A stretch of DNA of 64,000 nucleotides from Myceligenerans salitolerans (GTDB taxonomy: Bacteria > Actinomycetota > Actinomycetes > Actinomycetales > Cellulomonadaceae). Shown here in pieces: positions 49,440 to 57,346 of the stretch. The notes below the pieces were generated by a model, which was given only the letters and a program-made list of their open reading frames with translations, did no database searches and was not told where the DNA came from. The stretch is from assembly GCF_017349295.1 (NCBI RefSeq), contig NZ_JAFMPK010000009.1:149070-213069 (forward strand). Reading direction: 5' to 3'. A program made the translations under genes and the position numbers. The first letter of the stretch is position 1. Every line of letters starts with the position of its first letter.

Positions 49440-50045
49440 GTGACAGCTCAGCGGCCCCGTATCGGCGTGATGGGTGGGACCTTCGATCCCATCCACCACG
49501 GCCACCTGGTGGCGGCAAGTGAGGCGGCGGCCCGGCTCGACCTGGACGAGGTGATCTTCGTTCCCACGGGCAGGCCCTGGCTCAAGCATCATCAGCACGT
49601 CACGGAACCCGAGCACCGCTACCTCATGACGGTGATCGCCACGGCGTCCAACCCGCAGTTCACGGTGAGCCGGGTGGACATCGACCGCCCTGGGACCACG
49701 TACACCGTGGACACCCTGCGCGACCTCCGGCTGGAGCGCCCCGACGCCGACCTCCACTTCATCACCGGCGCCGACGCGATCCAGCAGATCCTTACGTGGA
49801 AAGATGCCGAGAAGCTCTGGGACATGGCACACTTCGTGGCGGTCACCCGCCCGGGGCATCGCTTGACCGTGGAAGGGCTGCCCACGGACGGGGTGACGAC
49901 GTTGGAGGTCCCGGCGCTCGCGATCTCGTCGTCCGACTGTCGTCGGCGTGCGGGTGCCGGGCTGCCGGTGTGGTACCTGGTGCCGGACGGCGTGGTCCAG
50001 TACATCGCGAAGCACGGACTGTATCGAGGTCTTCAGGATGAGTGA
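49440..50045 (+). CDS. nadD: Nicotinate-nucleotide adenylyltransferase
   Basis: NadD adenylates nicotinate mononucleotide in NAD synthesis. The 201-residue protein has the nucleotidyltransferase motif [18 protein letters not shown] (about 9-26) and the conserved [12 protein letters not shown]. The usual C-terminal ISSTxIR appears here as ISSSDCRRR, a mild variant often seen in high-GC lineages. The GTG at 49440 lacks a strong RBS but is fixed by the motif position. Its 3' end overlaps the next start by 8 bases. Confidence 0.95.
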   Translation: MTAQRPRIGVMGGTFDPIHHGHLVAASEAAARLDLDEVIFVPTGRPWLKHHQHVTEPEHRYLMTVIATASNPQFTVSRVDIDRPGTTYTVDTLRDLRLERPDADLHFITGADAIQQILTWKDAEKLWDMAHFVAVTRPGHRLTVEGLPTDGVTTLEVPALAISSSDCRRRAGAGLPVWYLVPDGVVQYIAKHGLYRGLQDE

Positions 50046-51285
50046 CAACAATGGCCGGCCTCTGACGCGGCGCGAGATCCGCGAGAGAGAGGCCGCGGCG
50101 CGAGCCGCCGCGGAGGGCGGGGGACAGTCCCCGGGTGGCCCCCCGCAGCGCGGCACCGGGCCGCAGGCCGGAGGCTTTCCGCCGCAACCGCCCCCCGTCG
50201 CGCGGCCCCCGCAGGCGTCCGGCACCCGCGGAGTGGACGCCACGGGTCGGCTGACGCCCGTGCAGCAGCAAGGTGGCGCGCCGGGTGCCGACGCCCCCAC
50301 CGCGTTCCCGCCGTCCCGTGGTGGCGCGGCTCCCGCAGGCGGCGCCCCGTCCCCGTTCCCGGGCCGCACCGGCGCACCGGCGGACCCCGGGGGTGGCCCG
50401 ACCGGTCCGCAGAACCCCTTCGGCGGACGCGCCGGCGTCCCCGTCGATCCGGCCGGCGGCCCCAGCGGTCCGCAGAGCCCGTTCCCGAGCCGTTCCGGTG
50501 CTCCGGCGGGTCCCGCCGGCGGCGCGGCGACGCCTCACAGCCCGTTCGGCGGACGGCCTGGTGCTCCGGGCGATCCGGCCGGTGGTCCGACCGGTCCCCA
50601 GAACCCGTTCGCGCCTCGCACGCACGGCTCACCGCCCCCGGCAGCACCGGGTGCTCCGGACGACTTCTCCGACGAGACCGTGCGCCGGGCGCCGCAGGCC
50701 GCTTCGCCCTGGGGCGCTCCGGCGTCGGGCGGAGCTCCCGGGCAGGCCGTGCCCGGCTCGCCGCCCGGTCAGGGTGGTCAGAGCGCACCTCCTGCCGGTC
50801 CCGGCTCACCCTTCGCGGACCGTGGGCCGAACCCGGCGCGGGCGGACGTCACCCAGGTCGCCGCCACGGGTGTGCCCTGGGGCAGGAACGCTCCCGCTCC
50901 CGGTCCCGGCGGCGTACCGGGGCCCGGAGGTGCTCCCGGGTCGTCGCCCTTCCCGCCGGCCGGGGGCGCCCCCGGCGGTCCACCCGGCATGCCGCCCCCG
51001 GGTGCGGGTGGGCCCGGCGAGCCCAACCATGGCTTCGACGCGATGGTGGGGGGCGGCCGGCAGCAGGCCGGCCGGAGCGGCCACGGTCCCGAGGAGGACT
51101 GGGACGAGACGGAGGAGGACCCGGGTCCTTCGTACACCTGGTTGCACTACGTGATCCTCGTGGTGGTGGCGTTCGTCCTGGGTCTGCTCATCTGGAAGCT
51201 CGTGCTGGAGGAAGACCCCTCCTACAGCGCGGACCAGGCGGCCCGGTTGATCGCGTCCGTGCTCCCCGGGGCGGGACTCGCATGA
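50038..51285 (+). CDS. Pro/Gly-rich repeat protein with C-terminal membrane anchor
   Basis: This 415-residue protein begins with a charged helix ([20 protein letters not shown], 7-26) and continues as a long disordered region of Pro/Gly repeats. The recurrent unit is roughly 24 residues, ending [10 protein letters not shown] or similar, four times between about 98 and 205. Then comes an acidic [10 protein letters not shown] stretch and one TM helix near 365-388 ([20 protein letters not shown]). The topology suggests a cytoplasmic low-complexity domain tethered to the membrane. It overlaps both nadD (start) and rsfS (stop). Function unknown. Confidence 0.75.
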   Translation: MSDNNGRPLTRREIREREAAARAAAEGGGQSPGGPPQRGTGPQAGGFPPQPPPVARPPQASGTRGVDATGRLTPVQQQGGAPGADAPTAFPPSRGGAAPAGGAPSPFPGRTGAPADPGGGPTGPQNPFGGRAGVPVDPAGGPSGPQSPFPSRSGAPAGPAGGAATPHSPFGGRPGAPGDPAGGPTGPQNPFAPRTHGSPPPAAPGAPDDFSDETVRRAPQAASPWGAPASGGAPGQAVPGSPPGQGGQSAPPAGPGSPFADRGPNPARADVTQVAATGVPWGRNAPAPGPGGVPGPGGAPGSSPFPPAGGAPGGPPGMPPPGAGGPGEPNHGFDAMVGGGRQQAGRSGHGPEEDWDETEEDPGPSYTWLHYVILVVVAFVLGLLIWKLVLEEDPSYSADQAARLIASVLPGAGLA

Positions 51286-51722
51286 CGGCGACCGAGCGCG
51301 CCCGTGAGCTGGCCGTCGTGGCGGCCCGGGCGGCGAGCGACCGCAAGGCGCAGGAGATCATCGCCCTCGACGTGAGCGAGCAGCTCGTGCTCACCGACAT
51401 CTTTCTCATCGCGTCGGGCACGAATGAACGCCAGGTGTCGGCGATCGTCGATGCGGTCGAGGAGGCCATGTACAAGGCCGGCTCCAAGGCGATCCGCCGA
51501 GAGGGGCTCTCGGAGGCCCGCTGGGTGCTGCTGGACTTCGGCGACGTCGTCGTACACGTGCAGCATGCCGAGGACCGCGTCTACTACGCGCTCGAGCGCC
51601 TGTGGAAGGACTGCCCGGAGATCGAGCTCCCCGAGGACGCCCGTGGCGGCGGCGACACGGCCGAGTTCGGCGGCGGCGACACGGACGCCGCCATCCACCT
51701 CGACCCCGGGCCCCGCCCGTGA
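51282..51722 (+). CDS. rsfS: Ribosome silencing factor RsfS
   Basis: RsfS binds L14 and blocks subunit joining under starvation. The 146-residue protein has the family core: AARAASDRKAQEIIALDVSE, TDIFLIASGTNERQVSAIV, EGLSEARWVLLDFGDVVVHV and YYALERLWKDCP. A short Gly/Asp tail is extra. The ATG overlaps the previous stop (4 bases). It lies in the usual nadD-...-rsfS order, with a histidine phosphatase following. Confidence 0.95.
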   Translation: MTATERARELAVVAARAASDRKAQEIIALDVSEQLVLTDIFLIASGTNERQVSAIVDAVEEAMYKAGSKAIRREGLSEARWVLLDFGDVVVHVQHAEDRVYYALERLWKDCPEIELPEDARGGGDTAEFGGGDTDAAIHLDPGPRP

Positions 51723-52405
51723 CGGCGGGCACCATCGTCCTCCTCCGTCACGGCCGGACCGCCTACAACCACACCAAACGTCTGCAGGGACAGGTCGACA
51801 TCCCGCTGGACGACGTCGGGCGCTGGCAGGCCGAGCAAGGGGCGAACGCCCTCGCGTCGTCGCACACGGCGACGAAGGTGGTGGCGAGCGACCTGCAGCG
51901 TGCCTTCGACACGGCGACCGCGTACGCGAAGCTGGTGGGCGTGGACGTCGAGCGGGACGAGCGGATGCGCGAGCGCTCGTTCGGCGAGTGGGAGGGCCTG
52001 AACAGCGAGGAGATCGCCGCGCGGTGGCCCGCCGAGCACGCCGAGTGGCGAGCCGGTGCGGAGCCCGTGCGGGCCGGCGCGGAGTCCCGGGCGACGGTCG
52101 CCGAGCGGATGACCGCCGGGGTCCTGGAGCACGCGGCCGGCCTGGGCGCCCAGGACACGCTCGTCGTGGTGTCGCACGGCGCCGCGATCACGCTGACGCT
52201 CACGCTCCTGCTGGGCCAGGATCCCGTCACCTGGCGAGGCATCAGCGGCCTGCACAACGTGCACTGGTCGCACCTGCACGCCGCCGACCCGCAGGGCCGG
52301 CCCGGGTGGCGGCTGGTGGCGCACAACGTGGGCGCTGGTTATCCGCTCGACCACTGGGTGGCGGGTCCGGACTGGAACCTGGAGCCGGACGTCTCGGGCG
52401 AGTGA
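51719..52405 (+). CDS. Histidine phosphatase family protein
   Basis: This 228-residue branch-1 histidine phosphatase (phosphoglycerate mutase-like) has the catalytic IVLLRHGRTAYN (residues 6-17), the second acidic residue region MRERSFGEWEGLN and the second histidine in VVVSHGAAITLTL (about 142). Following rsfS is the standard place of a 'phosphoglycerate mutase-like' gene (GpgP-like glucosyl-3-phosphoglycerate phosphatase is one option); the substrate is not determinable. The GTG start overlaps the rsfS stop. Confidence 0.9.
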   Translation: MTAGTIVLLRHGRTAYNHTKRLQGQVDIPLDDVGRWQAEQGANALASSHTATKVVASDLQRAFDTATAYAKLVGVDVERDERMRERSFGEWEGLNSEEIAARWPAEHAEWRAGAEPVRAGAESRATVAERMTAGVLEHAAGLGAQDTLVVVSHGAAITLTLTLLLGQDPVTWRGISGLHNVHWSHLHAADPQGRPGWRLVAHNVGAGYPLDHWVAGPDWNLEPDVSGE

Positions 52406-52454
52406 CCGGGCACGACCGGTGCCGATGAGTGGCCGAACATCGTGAGGAGGGGCC

Positions 52455-52877
52455 ATGGGCAGTTCGTGGGCGGAGCAGCGCACCGAGGCCGCGCGCCTGC
52501 AGGCCGAGCGGCTGCGTGAGCGCCAGGACGCCGAGCACGCACGCGCCGAGGCGATGCTCGCCACGTTCGTCGAGGCGGCCCGCGGTGCGGGCCTGCCGCC
52601 CGAGCCCCTCGTGGTCCGTGGGTACGGCGGGCGGGGGACCGCCCGCACACCGCTGCGAGGCTGGTACCTGCGGACGGACCGTACCGCAGCGGTGTCCGAC
52701 GACGGCGGCTTCTACGTGCTGACCGCGCCGCTGACGCTGCTCGACCGCCTGCGCGGCGTGCGTCCGGAACGGAAGCGCCCTCCGCTGGTGCTCGGTGCCG
52801 GTGGCAAGGACGGCGACTCGATCGAACTCTCGGCGGCGCTCGACCGGCTGCTGCCTGGCAGGCAGCCGGGAGCCTGA
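52455..52877 (+). CDS. Conserved hypothetical protein
   Basis: This 140-residue soluble protein has an N-terminal charged helix (AEQRTEAARLQAERLRERQD, 6-25) leading into a beta-rich domain with RTPLRGWYLRTDRTAAVSDD and FYVLTAPLTLLDRLRGV. I do not recognise a named family, but the ATG at 52455 has GAGGAGG at good spacing and codon use is host-like. It follows the histidine phosphatase by 50 bases and may be co-transcribed. Confidence 0.7.
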   Translation: MGSSWAEQRTEAARLQAERLRERQDAEHARAEAMLATFVEAARGAGLPPEPLVVRGYGGRGTARTPLRGWYLRTDRTAAVSDDGGFYVLTAPLTLLDRLRGVRPERKRPPLVLGAGGKDGDSIELSAALDRLLPGRQPGA

Positions 52878-52934
52878 GGGGAGCCCCGCGCTTCCGCACG
52901 GGCCGGCGGGTGGCCGGGGCCGACGTGCCGGGAC

Positions 52935-52940
52935 TACCGT
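52935..52940 (+). promoter_or_regulatory. -10 hexamer TACCGT, leaderless-type promoter
   Basis: TACCGT ends 6 nt before the ATG of the alpha/beta hydrolase gene; no Shine-Dalgarno. Confidence 0.45.
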
Positions 52941-52946
52941 CAGCCG

Positions 52947-53702
52947 ATGCATCTCACTCATGACACGACAGGTTCCGGGCCTGATGTCCTGCTGCTGCAT
53001 GCGGGCGTGGCCGACTCGCGGATGTGGGGCCCCCAGCGGACGGCGCTCGCCGAGCACCATCGCGTGACGACGTGCGACCTGCGCGGCTACGGCGACACGC
53101 CGCTCACGGGCGAACCGTACAGCGACGCCGACGACGTGCGGCGGCTCCTGCAGACGCTGAAGGCTCCGGTCACGATCATCGGGTCCTCGGCGGGCGGGCA
53201 CGTGGCCCTGCAGGTCGCCTCGGGGTGGCCCGAGCTCGTCGACCGGCTCGTGCTGCTCAACCCCGCGTATCCGTTGCCGGCCACGCGTTCGCTCGAGCGT
53301 TTCGCGCGGCGCGAGGACGTCCTCCTGTCGGCCGACGACATCGAGGGCGCCACCGAACTGAACGTGGCCACCTGGGTAGGGCCCGAGGCCGCGGAGGAGG
53401 CCCGCGAACTCGTGCGCACCATGCAGCGCCATGCGTTCGAGGTGCAGCTCGGCGTCGGTGACACGGTGAACCAGCTGCCTGGTCCGGACACCGACCTGGC
53501 ACGCGTCACCGCGCGGACGCTCGTCGTCTCGGGCGGTCAGGACCTGGACCACTTCCGTGAGGTGGCCGGGCACGTCGTCGCGCGGATCGACGGCGCCCGC
53601 CATGTCCAGCTCGGCTGGGCGGGTCACCTGCCGAGTCTGGAACGTCCGGACGAGATCACGGAACTGATCACGGCATTCCTGGACGACCGGTCGGCCGGCT
53701 GA
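52947..53702 (+). CDS. Alpha/beta-fold hydrolase
   Basis: This 251-residue alpha/beta hydrolase has the oxyanion region LLLHAGVADSRMW, the RGYGDTP motif and the nucleophile elbow GSSAGGHVAL (serine at about residue 76). The acid is in VSGGQDLDH and the catalytic His in GWAGHLPSLERPDE (about 232). The substrate is unknown. The ATG at 52947 follows a leaderless-type TACCGT. Confidence 0.9.
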   Translation: MHLTHDTTGSGPDVLLLHAGVADSRMWGPQRTALAEHHRVTTCDLRGYGDTPLTGEPYSDADDVRRLLQTLKAPVTIIGSSAGGHVALQVASGWPELVDRLVLLNPAYPLPATRSLERFARREDVLLSADDIEGATELNVATWVGPEAAEEARELVRTMQRHAFEVQLGVGDTVNQLPGPDTDLARVTARTLVVSGGQDLDHFREVAGHVVARIDGARHVQLGWAGHLPSLERPDEITELITAFLDDRSAG

Positions 53703-53779
53703 CACCGGCGTCGACGGCGCCGCGTGAGAGCCCTGGTCGTGGGTCGGTGGGAGCCGCAGACCTGACTTCCCCCGGCGCG

Positions 53780-54415
53780 CTACCCGGGAACCCCACGGTC
53801 GACGCCGAGGGTGGCGACGAGGTCCTCGTGGAGCTGGAACCAGACCCGGTGGCAGGAGTCGACGCCGGTCCCGTCGACCCAGCCGTGGCGTCCTGCCCGT
53901 GCGCGGTCGAGGGCGGAGCGGAACCGGGAGTCGTAGCCGCCGAACCGCGTGAGTACGGCGGCGAGCCGGCCGATCAGCGGGGTGAGGGAGTCACCGAGCG
54001 AGCCCAGTTCGTCGAGCACCCGGTGGTCCCAGGAGGGATCGTCGTGATCGTTCGGCGCGAGCCGGTCGCCGCCGGCGGGCTTGAGCTGCCAGTCGGTGAC
54101 CGCACGCAGCAGACGTGCGTTGAGCGGAAGGAACTCGCGGTGGACGACGGCGATCTCGTTGCTCGGATCCGCCGCCCCTCGTTCCACGGCAAGCAGGCGC
54201 TCGTTCTCCGCCCTGCCCGTGTCGGTCAGGGACCAGCCCTCGTCGCCGGCGAACGCCGTGAGCCGTACCCAGCCGCGACGGTCCGCCTCGCGTAGCGTCG
54301 CGACGGTCTCGTCGAGCCCGGCGGCGGCCTGGTGGGCGATGTCCGCGCCGTCGGCGTAGCCGAGCAGACGCACGGCGTGGAGCACTCGCAGCGGGGTCGG
54401 TGAGGGGTGCGTCAT
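53780..54415 (-). CDS. Transcriptional regulator-like protein with winged-helix N-terminus
   Basis: This 211-residue protein begins with a winged-helix-like domain (LRVLHAVRLLGYADGADIAHQAAAGLDETVATLREADRRGWV, in part; ~8-60). It continues with a helical domain containing conserved aromatic and charged blocks (NEIAVVHREFLPLNARLLRA; VWFQLHEDLVATLG). It lies just downstream of a small HTH-type protein and divergent from a PEP-synthase-like gene; such trios recur in actinobacteria, to my recollection, so it is a likely regulator of that enzyme. The ATG at 54415 is 7 bases past the neighbour's stop. Confidence 0.72.
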   Translation of the reverse strand: MTHPSPTPLRVLHAVRLLGYADGADIAHQAAAGLDETVATLREADRRGWVRLTAFAGDEGWSLTDTGRAENERLLAVERGAADPSNEIAVVHREFLPLNARLLRAVTDWQLKPAGGDRLAPNDHDDPSWDHRVLDELGSLGDSLTPLIGRLAAVLTRFGGYDSRFRSALDRARAGRHGWVDGTGVDSCHRVWFQLHEDLVATLGVDRGVPG

Positions 54416-54422
54416 GGAGTCC

Positions 54423-54809
54423 TCACCGTGTCCGGGCGGCGAGTCGCGTGAAGTGCTGCTGGCATGCCTGGGGCGAACGGAATCCCATCGCCTCGGCGAT
54501 CTGCGCCCACGTGAGCCCGGCGTTCCGGGCGGTGAAGAGCAGTCCGGTCTCCAGTCCTTCGACCTCGGCGCGGGCGGCGGGCAGCAGTGTCAGTGCGGCG
54601 AGGAGGTCGTCGTCGCTCAGTTCGGCGGAGCGCCAGAGTGCGAACTGACCGAGGTCGACGGCCGTCGGGGGCAGTGGCGCGGGCCGCCACGGGCGTGGTC
54701 CCGCCTCGGCGGCCCCGAGGGCGAGGAGGCGCTCCTGAGCGCGCTGTTCGCGGACGGCGCGAGCGTGATCCGCGGCCGCGGTGTCATCGAGGTCCTGCTT
54801 GCGTTCCAT
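54423..54809 (-). CDS. Small DNA-binding-type protein
   Basis: The 128-residue protein has a charged, helical first half (DHARAVREQRAQERLLALG) and a C-terminal helix-turn-helix-like segment (LTWAQIAEAMGFRSPQACQQ, about 98-117), typical of small actinobacterial regulators. The ATG at 54809 has GGAGG 8 nt upstream; the upstream ATG at 54902 is less likely. Its leader contains CAACA/TGTTG inverted repeats (54829-54855) shared with the divergent PEP-synthase-like gene. It probably regulates that gene with the adjacent winged-helix protein. Confidence 0.68.
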   Translation of the reverse strand: MERKQDLDDTAAADHARAVREQRAQERLLALGAAEAGPRPWRPAPLPPTAVDLGQFALWRSAELSDDDLLAALTLLPAARAEVEGLETGLLFTARNAGLTWAQIAEAMGFRSPQACQQHFTRLAARTR

Positions 54810-54828
54810 GCGGCCATCCTCCAGAATC

Positions 54829-54855
54829 AACACAATGTTGTCAACGGAATGTTGA
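54829..54855. promoter_or_regulatory. CAACA/TGTTG repeat operator candidate
   Basis: CAACA-CAA-TGTTG (54829-54841) is followed by CAACGGAATGTTG (54843-54855), a second similar inverted element. The two copies lie in the short gap between the divergent small regulator and the PEP-synthase-like gene, as expected for a shared operator. Confidence 0.5.
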
Positions 54856-54877
54856 TGGATGGAGGGATGATCCGGCG

Positions 54878-56236
54878 ATGGTTCCACGAGCGAACGCTCC
54901 ACGGCCGATGGTCCTACCGCTCGCGCACGCGACCGCCGACACGTGCGGCGGGAAAGCGGCGCCGCTGGCGGTGCTGCTGCGAGAGGGGCTGCCGGTGCCC
55001 GACGGCTTCGTCGTGCCGCTCACCGCACACCGGGATGCCGTCGAGTGCACCGCTGACGGCTCGCCCCGGGTGTCGCCCGAGTTGCGGGAGGAGCTCGCCC
55101 GGAGGCTCGCGGCCATGGGAGACCCGGTGGTGGCGGTGCGTTCCTCGGCCGTGCGTGAGGACACGGCGGCCGCGTCCGCGGCCGGCCAGTACGAGAGCGT
55201 GATCGCCGTCCGGGGGCCGTCCGCGGTCTCGGACGCGGTCCGCACCTGCTGGGCGTCGGCGCGCTCCCGTCGCGTCGCCGACTACTGGCGTCAGGTCGAC
55301 GGCCGGGCCACCGCCGCGGCGCCGGACGCACGAGGACGGGCATACGGGTTCCCGACTCCCGGCGGGGACCGCGTCGTCGTGGCGGCGGATTCCGGCACAC
55401 CGGACGTCACGGATGTGGCGGTACTCGTCCAGCGGCTGGTCGACGCCGACGTCGCGGGCGTGATGTTCACCCCGTCCGCACCGGGCGGTGCGACCCGTGT
55501 CGAAGCCTCGTGGGGGCTCGGCCTCCACGTGGTGGGAGGGGTCGTCGCTCCCGACGTCTACGAGGTCCTCCCGGACGGGAAGGTCCGGCGGACCGTCGGG
55601 GACAAGGCCAGCCGCGTGGACCGCACGCCCGGCACCGGCGCCCCCGACGGCGGCCTGAGCGTTCGTGCCGTTCCCGTCCGGGAGCGGGCGCAGCCCGTGC
55701 TGGACGACGCCACGGCCGGCGCGCTGGCGGCCCTCGGCGGCCGGGTGGCGTCGATCCTCGGGCGTCCCCAGGACGTCGAGTGGGCGCTCGCGGGCGGCAG
55801 GCTGTGGATCCTGCAGGCGAGGCCGATCACGGTGCCGCTTCCTCCGCTGCGGCCCGTGAGGCCGCCGGTGGACGGCGCGGTCCTGACCGGTGTGCCGGGT
55901 GCGTCGGGCTCCGTGAGCGGGGTCGCTCGCGTGCTGCACGGTCCGGACGAACTCACACGTGTGGTGCGTGGGGACATCGTGGTCTGTCGTGACACGGAGC
56001 CGGCGTGGACGCCGGTGTTCGGTGTCGCCGGTGGGGTCGTCACGGAGACCGGGGGAGTGCTGTCCCACGCCGCGATCGTCGCGCGTGAACACGGGATCCC
56101 GGCGGTGCTCGGAGTCCCCCGCGCCACCGCCGACATCCGTGACGGCGCTCGCGTCACTCTCGACGGCACCGCGGGCACGGTGAGTCTCGCATCCGAGGGG
56201 GCGTCGCTGCGCGAGACGCGCGACCGCGACGCGTGA
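54878..56236 (+). CDS. Compact PEP-synthase-like protein (PEP/pyruvate-binding and swivelling His domains)
   Basis: This 452-residue protein combines a pyruvate-phosphate-dikinase-type ATP-grasp domain (CGGKAAPLAVLLREGLPVPD; VAVRSSAVREDTAAASAAGQ; DVEWALAGGRLWILQARP) with a C-terminal mobile domain holding the phospho-histidine (GGVLSHAAIVAREHGIPAV). The C-terminal PEP-binding TIM barrel of true PEP synthases and the rifampin-binding middle domain of Rph (about 860 residues) are both absent. It could phosphorylate an unidentified small substrate or act with a partner. The start is chosen at ATG 54878 (GGAGGG upstream); ATG 54908 is possible. It is flanked by two divergent regulators. Confidence 0.8.
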   Translation: MVPRANAPRPMVLPLAHATADTCGGKAAPLAVLLREGLPVPDGFVVPLTAHRDAVECTADGSPRVSPELREELARRLAAMGDPVVAVRSSAVREDTAAASAAGQYESVIAVRGPSAVSDAVRTCWASARSRRVADYWRQVDGRATAAAPDARGRAYGFPTPGGDRVVVAADSGTPDVTDVAVLVQRLVDADVAGVMFTPSAPGGATRVEASWGLGLHVVGGVVAPDVYEVLPDGKVRRTVGDKASRVDRTPGTGAPDGGLSVRAVPVRERAQPVLDDATAGALAALGGRVASILGRPQDVEWALAGGRLWILQARPITVPLPPLRPVRPPVDGAVLTGVPGASGSVSGVARVLHGPDELTRVVRGDIVVCRDTEPAWTPVFGVAGGVVTETGGVLSHAAIVAREHGIPAVLGVPRATADIRDGARVTLDGTAGTVSLASEGASLRETRDRDA

Positions 56237-56293
56237 CGACGAAGTCCTCTGTGACGGAAGGGAGCGGGCAGGGCGCGAGTCCTGCGGTGACCC

Positions 56294-56896
56294 ATGGCGA
56301 CGAGATACCTCTACATCGCGCGGCACGGCGCGGCCGACCCGTTCGGTGAGCTCACCGACGCCGGGCGCGAACAGGCGAGGCTTCTCGGCCGGCGCCTGGC
56401 TCACCTGCCGATCGACGGCGTCTGGCACTCGCCGTTGCCACGTGCGCGGATCAGCGCACGAGAACTCGCGGCGCAGCTCCGCGCAGGCACGCCGGTCGGG
56501 GAGGCCGGCGAGCTCGTCGACCATGTCCCGTACGTGCCGCCGCCCGATGAGCTGCCTCAGCCCTGGAAGCCGTTCTTCGACGGTGGCGATGCCCGCGAGG
56601 CGGCCGAGGGAAACCGGACCGCCCGCCACCTGACCGCGCGGTTCGCCACCGCGCCTGACCGGGGCCGCGACGTCCACGAGGTGCTGGTCACGCATGCCTA
56701 CCCGATCGCGTGGCTCATCCGCGACGCGTTGTCCGCACCGCCGGCCCGGTGGCTCGGCCTCAGCAGCGCGAACACGGGGCTGACCGTCATCGAGTACCGT
56801 CCGGGTCTTCCGCCGAGCATGGTCATGTTCAACGACATGACGCACCTGCCGGCCGAACTGCGCTGGACGGGATTCCCGCGGATGGAGCGTCCGTGA
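56294..56896 (+). CDS. Histidine phosphatase family protein (second copy)
   Basis: This 200-residue branch-1 histidine phosphatase has YLYIARHGAADPFGELTDAG (residues 5-24, RHG catalytic motif) and the second histidine in VLVTHAYPIAWLI (about 138). The C-terminal half includes SSANTGLTVIEYRPG. It differs clearly from the copy at 51.7 kb. Substrate unknown. It follows the PEP-synthase-like gene by 57 bases and could be in the same transcript. Confidence 0.88.
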   Translation: MATRYLYIARHGAADPFGELTDAGREQARLLGRRLAHLPIDGVWHSPLPRARISARELAAQLRAGTPVGEAGELVDHVPYVPPPDELPQPWKPFFDGGDAREAAEGNRTARHLTARFATAPDRGRDVHEVLVTHAYPIAWLIRDALSAPPARWLGLSSANTGLTVIEYRPGLPPSMVMFNDMTHLPAELRWTGFPRMERP

Positions 56897-56968
56897 GGTG
56901 CGGGCGTCGTCGTGCGCCGGTCGACCGGACTTCTGAGCACCTCGCTCTCAATAGGTCACTGTTCGCTG

Positions 56969-56974
56969 TATAGT
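56969..56974 (+). promoter_or_regulatory. -10 hexamer TATAGT of cmtR
   Basis: TATAGT ends 6 nt before the cmtR ATG. It is overlapped by the 22-bp CmtR operator palindrome, so metal-free regulator would block transcription and the start region. Confidence 0.65.
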
Positions 56975-56991
56975 CAGCGCATGCTGACTAT
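56970..56991. promoter_or_regulatory. CmtR-type operator palindrome overlapping -10 and start codon
   Basis: ATAGTCAGC and its perfect complement GCTGACTAT flank GCAT (arms 56970-56978 and 56983-56991). The repeat spans the -10 and the first codons of cmtR, an arrangement for tight autoregulation. Confidence 0.75.
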
Positions 56992-57346
56992 TGCTTCCCG
57001 GGTGGACGTGATGAACCGGCTGGGCCGGGCGATGGCGGACCCAACTCGTTCCAGGATCCTCCTGTCGCTCCTGGAGAGCCCCGGGTACCCGGCCCAGCTC
57101 GCCCGTGAGCTGGGCCTGACGCGGACGAACGTGTCCAACCACCTGGCGTGCCTCCGCGGCTGCGGGATCGTGGTGGCCGAGCCGGAGGGGCGGCAGACCC
57201 GGTACGAGATCGCCGATCCGCACCTCACCGCCGCACTCACCGCGGTGGTGGACGTGACGCTCGCGGTCGACCAGGACGCGCCGTGCCTCGACCCGCGGTG
57301 CACCGTGCCGGGATGCTGCGCTCCCGGCGCGCAGAGGGCGTCATGA
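56981..57346 (+). CDS. cmtR: CmtR-like ArsR-family metal sensor
   Basis: This 121-residue ArsR/SmtB repressor closely resembles mycobacterial CmtR, a Cd(II)/Pb(II) sensor. Recognition helix region LTRTNVSNHLACLRGCG holds the two metal cysteines in the alpha-4R helix (CLRGC, like Cys57 and Cys61). The third ligand is the cysteine in DQDAPC (like Cys102). Extra C-terminal cysteines (CLDPRC...CC) are unusual and could add a further metal site. The ATG at 56981 lies within the operator palindrome. It is in an operon with the metal ATPase, overlapping it by 4 bases. Confidence 0.9.
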   Translation: MLTIASRVDVMNRLGRAMADPTRSRILLSLLESPGYPAQLARELGLTRTNVSNHLACLRGCGIVVAEPEGRQTRYEIADPHLTAALTAVVDVTLAVDQDAPCLDPRCTVPGCCAPGAQRAS

